This document shows, one piece after another, positions 35,488 through 44,400 of a DNA stretch of 64,000 nucleotides (position 1 is its first letter; each line of letters opens with the position of its first letter). Origin of the DNA: an uncultured Alphaproteobacteria bacterium (lineage in GTDB: Bacteria; Pseudomonadota; Alphaproteobacteria; HIMB59); NCBI GenBank assembly GCA_902621205.1, contig CACNLH010000001.1, forward strand, positions 1-64,000. Direction: 5' to 3'. The notes beneath the pieces are model-generated. The model worked only from the letters and a program-made list of their open reading frames with translations. It did not search any database and was not told the DNA's origin. The translations under genes were made by a program, and so were the position numbers.

Positions 35488-36102
35488 TTAGTTAGCGATT
35501 AAATTTAATAACTTACCAAACTTACCGGAGAATTTAATTTTACCGTGTGTATAAGCTAATCCGATACAACCGGTTTGAGCATGACCAATAGGGGTATGAT
35601 TGTGGTCGTCACTTCTTACTTGAACGGACCCTCGCTTATAGTTTCCATATTCATCACTATAAGAACCGTGTAAAACTAAAAAACTTTCGTTGCCTTCGTG
35701 TGTGTGCTGAGGAATTTTTGCACCAGGCATTACATGAATTAGTTCTAGTTTTTCATTATTATCCTTAGGTATTATAGAAGCAACCTTAACATCCTTAAAA
35801 GATTTCCACTTAATATTTTTATTTCTTAAATGAGATCTTAAAGTAACTGGTAGTTGACTTAGCAAAGGATCGTAACTCTCATCAATTTCATTTACTGATG
35901 TTTCATTTTTTGTTTGATCTAAGACTTTATTCCATAATTCACTAGATAGAGGAGATATCTCAGACCTATCTAAAAAATAACCACCTACCTCATTCATAGC
36001 AGAATTAAGAGACCTGTTTTCAGGGACAACTTCTGCCAAACACTGTTGAAAAATAAGACTTGCAGGTGAATTTACGGGTGTACTAAGGATTTCGAATGTC
36101 AT
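35488..36102 (-). CDS. ChrR-like cupin anti-sigma factor
   Basis: 204 residues. The C-terminal cupin has MPGAKIPQHTHEGNESFLVLHGSYSDE and the later GHAQTGCIGL, matching ChrR-type cupins. The N-terminal domain should bind zinc through a His and a CxxC pair and hold the sigma factor; here the corresponding region (FQQCLAEVVPENRSLNS) has only one cysteine and no CxxC. It is co-transcribed with the ECF sigma gene, which ends four bases before its ATG. It probably still inhibits the sigma factor, but sensing may differ. Confidence 0.8.
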   Translation of the reverse strand: MTFEILSTPVNSPASLIFQQCLAEVVPENRSLNSAMNEVGGYFLDRSEISPLSSELWNKVLDQTKNETSVNEIDESYDPLLSQLPVTLRSHLRNKNIKWKSFKDVKVASIIPKDNNEKLELIHVMPGAKIPQHTHEGNESFLVLHGSYSDEYGNYKRGSVQVRSDDHNHTPIGHAQTGCIGLAYTHGKIKFSGKFGKLLNLIAN

Positions 36103-36153
36103 TATTTAGTTAACCATACTTCCGTGATCATTATTTAGATTAACCATACTGCC
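36099..36153. repeat. Tandem duplication across a stop/start junction
   Basis: 36099-36123 and 36128-36153 are near-identical 25- and 26-nt units (one substitution, one single-base insertion). The downstream unit carries the sigma stop and the ChrR start; the upstream unit, with its extra base, is read as protein. Confidence 0.85.
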
Positions 36154-36702
36154 GTCTTGTTCCAATTTGCCGCGGATCTTCTCTAATGCTAAACGAATTC
36201 TTGATTTTACGGTGCCTAAAGGGATTTTGGTTATTTCAGCGATTTCACCATGTGATTTTTCCTCAAAGAAATTCATTTTTAATAGATCTAGTTGATCTTT
36301 TGGAAGATCATCTAAATATTGTGCCACCATTTCAAATTTTTGGTCATGTTCGATATTCTCATCAGCTTTAGACTCAACAGGAGGTAAAATGGCAGTCTCA
36401 ATGTCCTCCAAAACCGCTTTTCTAGTTTTTCTTAAAATGTCAATTTTCTTGTTACGAGCGATAGTATAAATCCAGGTGCTAGGTGAGGCTACTGACGGGT
36501 CATAATAATCAGCTTTGGTCCAGATAATAGTCATGGTCTCTTGAATGATTTCCTCTGCAATGGCGTCATCCGCGCCTGACTTCATCAAAAAAGATTTCAA
36601 TCTGGGGCCAAAATAATCGAAAATTTTCTTAAAACTTCCAATATCTTGTCTTTCAGCAATATTTTGAAGTGCCTCCACAAAGGGATTTTTAACTTTAGCC
36701 AT
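36106..36702 (-). CDS. rpoE: ECF sigma factor of the RpoE-ChrR (ECF11) type
   Basis: About 198 residues from the ATG at 36702 (MAKVKNPF), chosen because GGAG lies six nt upstream; an ATG at 36714 has no ribosome site. Region 2 is AIAEEIIQETMTIIWTKA with STWIYTIARNKKID; region 4 is LLKMNFFEEKSHGEIAEITK and LGTVKSRIRLALEKIRGKL. In alphaproteobacteria this type answers singlet oxygen and related stress together with ChrR. The last eight residues come from a tandem duplication of the gene's own end. Confidence 0.9.
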   Translation of the reverse strand: MAKVKNPFVEALQNIAERQDIGSFKKIFDYFGPRLKSFLMKSGADDAIAEEIIQETMTIIWTKADYYDPSVASPSTWIYTIARNKKIDILRKTRKAVLEDIETAILPPVESKADENIEHDQKFEMVAQYLDDLPKDQLDLLKMNFFEEKSHGEIAEITKIPLGTVKSRIRLALEKIRGKLEQDGSMVNLNNDHGSMVN

Positions 36703-36781
36703 TAACCTCTCCATCTATATCTTTCCATTTATTATTTTAAAAATCAATCTTAATTGGTATATTCTCTGACATTAAATCAGC

Positions 36782-37258
36782 ATGTTCAAACGAAAATTAT
36801 CATACTTAACATTATGCCTATTCTTTTTAATGGCTAATTTGTTTGCTAGTCACTCCATTGACTTTGAGCACGGCAAGTGGTCCTTTAAAAAAATAAACAA
36901 CAAAACATGCTCAATTTTTCAGGTACCGACTTCAGAAAAGGGCGACTATACAAATAGAGGTGCAGTAATTTTTTATGTATTTAAAGAAGGTGCTGCTGAA
37001 TATGTAAGAATAGATGCTGGTTATCCATATGACTCACAAAAATATGTTAAAGTTACAATTGACTCGAAAAATTATCAATTTTTTGGAGAGGATGATTCTG
37101 CTTGGTCGATGGCAGACGATACTGTTATCATTAAAGCTTTAAAAGCCGGTAAAAAAATGACAGTTGTCGGGTATTCTAAAAGAGGTACAGAGACAACAGA
37201 TACATACACGTTAATTGGTTTTACTAACGCGTATAATTCTCTTCAACAAGACTGCTAA
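36782..37258 (+). CDS. IalB-like (invasion-associated locus B) periplasmic protein
   Basis: 158 residues with a signal peptide ending LFASHS near residue 24. [20 protein letters not shown] at the start of the mature part and [21 protein letters not shown] near the end follow the IalB-family plan. The two cysteines (TCSIFQ, QQDC) may pair. Members are common in alphaproteobacteria and their molecular role is not settled. It is divergent from the sigma operon with an 80-nt spacer and lies 4 nt before argG. Confidence 0.75.
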   Translation: MFKRKLSYLTLCLFFLMANLFASHSIDFEHGKWSFKKINNKTCSIFQVPTSEKGDYTNRGAVIFYVFKEGAAEYVRIDAGYPYDSQKYVKVTIDSKNYQFFGEDDSAWSMADDTVIIKALKAGKKMTVVGYSKRGTETTDTYTLIGFTNAYNSLQQDC

Positions 37259-37262
37259 GAAA

Positions 37263-38456
37263 ATGAAAAATAAAATTGTTTTAGCCTACTCAGGCGGATT
37301 GGACACAAGCGTAATACTGAAATGGCTGCAAACTGAATATAACGCAGATGTCATTGCTTATGCAGCGGATCTTGGTCAAGGCGCAGAGTTAACTGAAGCA
37401 AAAAACAAAGCAAAAAAACTTGGCGCAAAGAAAATATATATAGAAAATTTAAAAGAAGAATTTGTTCGAGATTATGTTTTTCCTATGTTTCGTTGTAATA
37501 CAATCTATGAGGGCGAGTACCTTCTAGGTACATCAATTGCTCGACCATTAATAGCAAAAAGACAAATTGAAATTGCAAAAAAAGAAAAAGCGAATGCTGT
37601 ATCTCATGGAGCAACTGGTAAAGGAAATGACCAAGTACGATTTGAATTTTCTTACTATGCCTTAGAACCCAAAATAAAAGTGATCGCACCTTGGAGAGAG
37701 TGGGATTTATCATCAAGAACAAAACTATTGGAATTCGCAGTCAAAAACAAAATCCCTATCATGAAACATAATAAAAAAGAGTCCCCTTATAGTGTGGATG
37801 CAAATATTCTTCATCGTTCAGCGGAAGGAAAAATACTTGAAGACCCTTGGAAAAGACCACCTGAAAATGTTTTTGGTATTTCTAAAAGCCCTCAGTTAGC
37901 CCCGAACAAAGAGACAGTGATAACCATTCAATTTAAAAATGGCGACCCGATTGCTATTAATGGTAAAAAATTATCCCCTTTCAATTTATTAGAAAAGTTG
38001 AATAAATTAGGAGCATCAAATGGAATTGGAAGAGTGGATATCGTAGAAAATAGGTACGTAGGAATTAAATCTCGTGGTGTCTATGAAACACCGGGCGGCA
38101 CAATTCTTCTAAAAGCACACCGTGCTATTGAAAGTATTACTCTTGATAGAGAAGAGGTTTTTACAAAAGATGAACTTATGCCTAAGTATGCGAGATTAAT
38201 TTATAATGGATATTGGTTTGCACCAGAAAGAGCGATGATGCAAAAAGCAATTGATGCAACGCAGAAAAGAGTAAACGGACATGTAAAACTTGTGCTCTAT
38301 AAAGGCAATGTGATTGTTATTGGAAGACAGTCGCCTAATAGTTTATATGATGAAGAACTTGCAACATTTGAAAGTTCTAATTACGATCAACGTGATGCAG
38401 AGGGTTTTATAAAACTAAATGCATTAAGGCTAAGAAAAAATAAACTTAAATTCTAG
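37263..38456 (+). CDS. argG: Argininosuccinate synthase
   Basis: 397 residues from the ATG at 37263 ([16 protein letters not shown]), which begins at the ATP-binding loop as family members do; an upstream frame start inside the IalB gene is not needed. Also visible are [16 protein letters not shown], the aspartate/citrulline segment and [25 protein letters not shown]. It makes argininosuccinate from citrulline and aspartate. The 3' end overlaps the convergent NTF2-like gene by 11 nt. Confidence 0.96.
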   Translation: MKNKIVLAYSGGLDTSVILKWLQTEYNADVIAYAADLGQGAELTEAKNKAKKLGAKKIYIENLKEEFVRDYVFPMFRCNTIYEGEYLLGTSIARPLIAKRQIEIAKKEKANAVSHGATGKGNDQVRFEFSYYALEPKIKVIAPWREWDLSSRTKLLEFAVKNKIPIMKHNKKESPYSVDANILHRSAEGKILEDPWKRPPENVFGISKSPQLAPNKETVITIQFKNGDPIAINGKKLSPFNLLEKLNKLGASNGIGRVDIVENRYVGIKSRGVYETPGGTILLKAHRAIESITLDREEVFTKDELMPKYARLIYNGYWFAPERAMMQKAIDATQKRVNGHVKLVLYKGNVIVIGRQSPNSLYDEELATFESSNYDQRDAEGFIKLNALRLRKNKLKF

Positions 38457-38832
38457 GGCCGACATTTCCCTCGGCAAGGTGAAGAGTGTCTATCCGGTCT
38501 TCTACTTTGAATATTTTACCATCATCATTATAATGGGCAAATTGGATATCCCAAATATCAGTTATTGTAGAAGAATTACCTTTTGAAATAATAATAAAAA
38601 CTTTTTTTTCTTGATCATGATAAATCTCATCAATAGTTTCACTCCAGTTGGGAAAAGATTTCGCAAGATGAGCAAAAAGGTCATAAATACCTTTTCTGTC
38701 ATATTCTCCTGCCGCAACATGCTTTGGATGCAATATAAATTTAATATCATCTGTACAAAATTCTAAAAATTTATCTAAATTATGATCTTTTAAAAGATAA
38801 TTAAAAATCTCCTTGGCTTTATCCTCGTTCAC
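38446..38832 (-). CDS. SnoaL/NTF2-like protein
   Basis: 128 residues from a GTG at 38832. An N-terminal helix ([22 protein letters not shown]) leads to a cone-shaped alpha-beta fold ([43 protein letters not shown]). This is typical of small NTF2-like proteins, which act as isomerases, hydrolases or binding proteins. The function here is unknown. Confidence 0.75.
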   Translation of the reverse strand: MNEDKAKEIFNYLLKDHNLDKFLEFCTDDIKFILHPKHVAAGEYDRKGIYDLFAHLAKSFPNWSETIDEIYHDQEKKVFIIISKGNSSTITDIWDIQFAHYNDDGKIFKVEDRIDTLHLAEGNVGPRI

Positions 38833-38840
38833 TTGTCAAT

Positions 38841-41252
38841 TTATCCTTGGGTTAAAAAATAATCTGATATTCCTAGTTCCATGATATCGGCAATAACATT
38901 TACAATTTGATCTTTATGTTCAGGCCCTACTAAAATCCTGTACATTACTGGATCTGAAACTAATGTTGGCCTAACTTCCACGCGCGTGCCTATTTTTTTT
39001 GCTACATCATCAGCAACAATTTTTGAGACTTTTTCTCTCTTGAAAGCACCAATTTGAATAAACGCTGATTGATTGGGATCATAAGAAGTCATTGACTCAA
39101 TTTGACTTCCGAGACTGTCATTAAGGGCGGCAATTAAAACATTTTTACTAGGCTTAGGCTTAGATTTTATTTTGAAACTTGAGTCGAAGATTATTTCAGA
39201 AGTGTTCTCTAAATTTTGTTGCTCTTTAAAATTGAGAGCTGCTATTAAAGAGTCAAGCTGTTCTTCATTTACTTCCTCATCAAAGATAATGATACTTTTA
39301 AGTTTTGCTTCAAGTATCTCGTTTAGTTCATCTAATAGATCTTCATTAATTTTTTCTTCAGGTATGTTTTCAGGGCGTAAATTATTTGTATTCCAACTAA
39401 GTGTAAATGTATCAGAAATATTTGTGATATCGTTACTTGCTTCAACTATTAAATCTAATGATCCCATAGCAAATGGTGGGCTAGCAACAAAAGTATATTG
39501 TGAAGGAAGAAATACAAGCCATGACGGCAAGGCATCCCCATTAGCCATCTTTACGCTGTATCTAGTTTTGCCACTACCCTCTAAATAAAATGTTTTCTCA
39601 TCAAATTGAAATATAAAATCCACGAAATCATAATTTGATAAATTCACATTCTCTTCGACTATTTTTGCTGATTGAACAAGGACAGGGTTTTGCTCATTCA
39701 ATGGTATTGTTACAAACGAATTATATTTTTTTGTCCAACGATTTAAATTTTCTTTAAGAGCCAATGCTAATTCATTATCGCTGATTTGAGATAAATTTTC
39801 TGGGGTAAAGTTCATTCCCACAGAAGAATACAACGTTCCCAGGCTATATTGCAATTCAGCATATGCAATATCATTTCTTAATTGCGAAACGAGCAAGCTT
39901 GCTTCTTCTCTGATCATTTCTAACTCACCAAATCGAGAAATTTTTTGAGCATTTGATATTAAATCATTAATTCTCTGTGCAACACTAAGGTAATGTTTGG
40001 CATTACTGTACTCTCTTAGACTTTGCGCGTAGTTGATATTAGCAATATGGACTTGAGATAAAACAGCCATTGAAACAGCTAATCTTTGTTCTTCAATGAG
40101 CTTTTCATTAATTTGATTAATGTCCTTGATGTTACTCGCTTGGAAAATATTCAATAAATTAGCACCAAAAACAGCACCATATTCTACATTATCTTTGTTT
40201 AACAAATATTTATTAGAGTCATATGTCCATGTGGCATTGAATTGAAGTGATGGAAACAAAGACAGCATCGATGCTTTTGCTTCTTGAGCTGTAACTTTTT
40301 CCTGGTATCTAACCTCTAAAAGTTCTGGTCTTGAAAATAACGCTGCCTCTTCTTGTTCTTCTAGAGACATATTTAACTCCGTTAGAGGCTGTTCTGTATT
40401 GATTAAAATATATTCTTGATTTGGTAATAGGCCCATTAGTTTTGATAGTTGCGCACGCGAGTCCATTAATGCTCGACGCTGTGTATTTAAAATTTGTAAA
40501 ACGTCAAGTAATTCTTTTTGGTATAATAAAGCATCCATAGGCGAACTAATTAAAAGCTCTTCAATGTATTCGTAATCATCTAATGCAGCATTAACCCTTT
40601 CCATTAATGGATTTATTTGACTTAATAGCTCGTCTGCAGATAGTGTCTTCCAATAAGCATATATGACTTCTTTTGTTAAATTATGAATAGCCTTACGTTC
40701 TAACTCTTTTGAAATTAAATATTTATTAGCTTGCTGACCTGCTCTGACATATGACAAACCAAAGTCTAATGCATTCCAAGTGAAACCTATGTCATATGAA
40801 TTTGAGGGTGTTTGTTGTGAGAGAGTGTATGTAGGACTATCACCAATAGCTTCCGCAGCTGTATTTTCTGTATCAGTAATATCATTTCCATCGCTGTCTT
40901 TTTCGGGACTCATATTAACACTCGTTGAAGCAGGGTGTTTTTCTAAAACTTTATAACCTGCGTTGACTGATAGTTTCGGCAACATATCAAACTTGACCAC
41001 ATCTATTTGACCCTGACTTAACGCGGAGTCCATTAGATTCAATCGTAAATCACGATTATTCTTGATTGCGATAGCAATAGCTTGATAAAGATCAATTTCT
41101 ATAGGCGCATTTTCTGATGATTGTTTGAGGTAATCTAAATCTTCTTGGGATGAAAGTTTAACTTCCTCTTTTATAATAGGTGATGGTGTTTTAGAGCATC
41201 CCCAAATTACAATAGAAGCAATAAAAACAGTAAAAACCTTATAATTGGCCAT
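38841..41252 (-). CDS. TolC-family lipoprotein with Ig-like and SPOR domains
   Basis: About 803 residues from the ATG at 41252 (GGGGA seven nt upstream, followed by a lipoprotein signal with box IWGC near residue 20); an upstream ATG at 41288 adds only polar residues. Residues 50-500 are TolC-like: LYQAIAIAIKNNRDLRLNLM, helical hairpins, and LPKLSVNAGY/FPSLQFNATW repeats. A cadherin/Ig-like domain follows (about 540-630, SWLVFLPSQYTFVASPPFA). The last 80 residues are a SPOR domain (SAFIQIGAFKRE; YRILVGPEHK) that binds stripped peptidoglycan. It is divergent from the giant surface-protein gene and is its probable outer-membrane exit duct. Confidence 0.85.
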   Translation of the reverse strand: MANYKVFTVFIASIVIWGCSKTPSPIIKEEVKLSSQEDLDYLKQSSENAPIEIDLYQAIAIAIKNNRDLRLNLMDSALSQGQIDVVKFDMLPKLSVNAGYKVLEKHPASTSVNMSPEKDSDGNDITDTENTAAEAIGDSPTYTLSQQTPSNSYDIGFTWNALDFGLSYVRAGQQANKYLISKELERKAIHNLTKEVIYAYWKTLSADELLSQINPLMERVNAALDDYEYIEELLISSPMDALLYQKELLDVLQILNTQRRALMDSRAQLSKLMGLLPNQEYILINTEQPLTELNMSLEEQEEAALFSRPELLEVRYQEKVTAQEAKASMLSLFPSLQFNATWTYDSNKYLLNKDNVEYGAVFGANLLNIFQASNIKDINQINEKLIEEQRLAVSMAVLSQVHIANINYAQSLREYSNAKHYLSVAQRINDLISNAQKISRFGELEMIREEASLLVSQLRNDIAYAELQYSLGTLYSSVGMNFTPENLSQISDNELALALKENLNRWTKKYNSFVTIPLNEQNPVLVQSAKIVEENVNLSNYDFVDFIFQFDEKTFYLEGSGKTRYSVKMANGDALPSWLVFLPSQYTFVASPPFAMGSLDLIVEASNDITNISDTFTLSWNTNNLRPENIPEEKINEDLLDELNEILEAKLKSIIIFDEEVNEEQLDSLIAALNFKEQQNLENTSEIIFDSSFKIKSKPKPSKNVLIAALNDSLGSQIESMTSYDPNQSAFIQIGAFKREKVSKIVADDVAKKIGTRVEVRPTLVSDPVMYRILVGPEHKDQIVNVIADIMELGISDYFLTQG

Positions 41253-41401
41253 TCTTTCCCCGTCAAAAATAACACGATAAAATCTCATAATTGTGGATAA
41301 AAAACAACAAAGAAATTTTTGTATTATTTTACAAATTCAATGAAAATCCATTGTATTTATTGTATATTTTTGGGTTGTAGAAATAAGAGGAGAGTAAATT
41401 A
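41253..41401. promoter_or_regulatory. Divergent control region of the surface-protein locus
   Basis: 149 nt between the TolC-SPOR and giant-protein starts. It holds an inverted repeat TTGTA-N6-TACAA (41320-41335), a direct repeat of ATTGTAT at 41350-41366 and a possible -10 TATATT (41363-41368) for the plus strand. GGAGAG precedes the GTG at 41402. A shared regulator of both genes is plausible. Confidence 0.4.
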
Positions 41402-44400
41402 GTGGCAGATAAACAGAAAACTTATCCACATTTTAGCATTCAAATGCTGGAACCGAGGATCATGTTTGATGGTGCTGCTGTTTATGCTGCTGGTGAAGCC
41501 ATTGAAACCGTTGAAGACCAAATTCAAAATAACTCTCTCAATGAAACTGATCTTTCAATAGATTTAAAAGCGATTACACACAACAATGACTCGAGAAAAG
41601 AAATTGTTTTCATAGACAAGGGTGTTGATGATTATCAAACTATTATTAACTCCATCGATGAAACAAAATCTATCTATTTAATTGACTCCAATGAAAACGG
41701 CTTTGCAAAAATGCAAAGTATTTTGCAAGATCAAAGTGACATAGATGCAGTACATATAATAGGACACGCAAGTACTGGTCAGGTAGTACTAGGAAATTCA
41801 ATATTAAATTCGGAAACGATTAATTCTTTTAGCACTACACTTCAATCAATTGGTACCTCGTTAACTCAAGACGGTGACTTATTATTTTATGGTTGTAACC
41901 TGGCTCAAGGTGATCAGGGAAAGTTACTTATTCAACAAATTGGAAATATCACTCAAGCAGATATCGCAGCCTCTGATGATATTACAGGTAAGGGTGGTGA
42001 TTGGAACTTAGAAAAAAAATACGGTATCGTTGAAACTAACGGAATTAGTGTTGTTGATTACAAACACTCTCTTCTTCAAAATGGAATTTCATCATTAGAT
42101 GGTTTTGTAGAAAATACGGGAACTAATTTAAGAGCGGGTACTAGTGATGGTGGACACGCAGCATCTGCTTCTAATCACACTGATGGACACAGTCCCTATG
42201 TCATTACCTTAGAGAGAGAAAATATAAACTCAGGCTCATTTGCTTTTTATAAGACTACAAATTTAGGCACTGGATATGAAGAAAATAATAGCGGTGTCCG
42301 AACTAGAGGTCCTGACATAACATCAGGCACTACTACTGTTGATGCTTCATCAACGCCTATGAATTCATATTATGTTTATGCCACAGAAAACTCAGGAAGA
42401 AATACTGTGAGGTCAGTTACTTTTGAAAATGAAATACTAGGTGTTTGGTTCAACATGAATAATATCATTGCATATTCAGGAGTTGATAAAAGTGGAGGGA
42501 ATTATCACACAATAAGCCAACATGGTAGTGGAGGCCAAAATGCATTCAGCACAGAGAAATTAAAATGGGAGTGGAGCACAAGTGTTTCAGATACTAGTAA
42601 ACCCTCAGGCCATAAACATGACTGGTTTGGTGTCGATACTGACTCAAATAAACTTTATATAGGATTTAATAATGGTGCAGATCATGGTGATATAGTAAGA
42701 GTATTTACAAAAGCAAGTAATCAAGCACCCGTTGCTGTAGATGATACAGACAGCGTTAATGAGGACGCTACTGTTACAAAAACAGGATCTGAAAATGACG
42801 TGCTTAACGACGATAGTGATCCAGATGGAGATACAATTACTGTATCAAAAATTAATCATAACGGCGGCACTAACTCAAATGTTTCCTCATCAAGCACATC
42901 TAGTAGTGGCGGAACATCAGTCACTGGAACATACGGAACTTTAACTATTGGAGGTGACGGTTCTTATACTTACGTCGCTGATCAAGATTTAACAGATGAT
43001 CTGGATGCAGGTGATCCAGCAACAGATATTTTTGTTTACACAATTACAGATGGTGGACTTACAGATACCGCAAATTTAACTATCTCAATTACAGGCGTGA
43101 ATGACGCCCCTGTTGCAGTTGATGATGCAGACTCTGTTACTGCAGCTCAAAGTGTTTCAAAATCTGCTTCACAAGATGATGTTATGAACGATGATAGCGA
43201 CCCTGATGATGATGACTCATTTACTGTTACCCACATAAAAAAAGCTGGTGGCTCAGACTCAACTGTATCTTCAGGGACCACTAATTCCAATGGAACCTCA
43301 GTTACTGGTACATATGGTGTTCTTACAATAGGAGCTGATGGTTCTTATACTTATAACGCGAATAACGCCGTTGGATTGGCTCTTAATCAAACAGCCATTG
43401 ATACATTCGAATATACTATTACAGACACTCAAGGCGGTACTGCATCAGCAGATTTAGTTATTACGATTACAGGTATCAACAACTCCCCTAGTGCTCAAAA
43501 TGATGTGGGTGTGATTGATGAGGGCGAGACATTAACAGTTGCAAACGGCGCTAATGCTAATGTTTCTGGAAGTTTTGATGCAGATGAGGAACATTCTGGT
43601 GATCTAATTGACACAAGTTCAAGCTCACATAAAGACAGTGACCCTGATGGCGACACTCTTTCGATAACACTCATAAAAGAGACAACCGCAGGTTCTAACA
43701 GTAGCATCACTTCAAACAGCACATATAATGGTACTGGCAGTAGTGCTGGCACATCAGTTTCTGGATTGTATGGTACACTTACAATCGGATCAGATGGCTC
43801 TTATAAATATGTTGCAAATGATAGTATATCTGGTTTCGACTCCAGTGAAACACTAACGGATAGCTTTACTTATACTTTAAGTGATGGAAGTGCAACAGAT
43901 ACGGGCACTTTAACAATTACGCTTTTGGGGCAAGATAATGAAAACCCCTCGGCTACCGATAACACTAACGCAGTTAATGAAGACGCAACAGTCACTGTTA
44001 CGGATGGAACAACAGGTGTCACAGGAGATGTTCTTATAAATGACACTGATCCCGAGGGAGATACTCTTACTGTTTCAAAAATAAAAAAGAATAATGGAAA
44101 TTTCTCAAATGTATCCTCAGGAACTACCAATAGTAATGGAACTAGCGTCACAGGATCTTATGGAACATTAGTCATCGGCGCTGACGGATCTTATACTTAC
44201 ACTGCTGATCAAGATTTAGCAGACGCTCTAGACGGTGGTAGCCCAGCTGACACTATTACAGATGTGTTTGTCTATGAAGTTTCAGATGGAAATAGCGGAT
44301 CAGATACAGCAAATATAACAATTACTATTACAGGCATAAACGACCCAGTTGTTGCTACCGATGACACTGACTCTGTCAACGAGGACGCTTCAGTGACAAA

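Noticed and set aside
37215-37262. Longer argG start inside the IalB-like gene
   Set aside because: The added residues are not part of the family; the ATG at 37263 begins directly before the ATP-binding loop.
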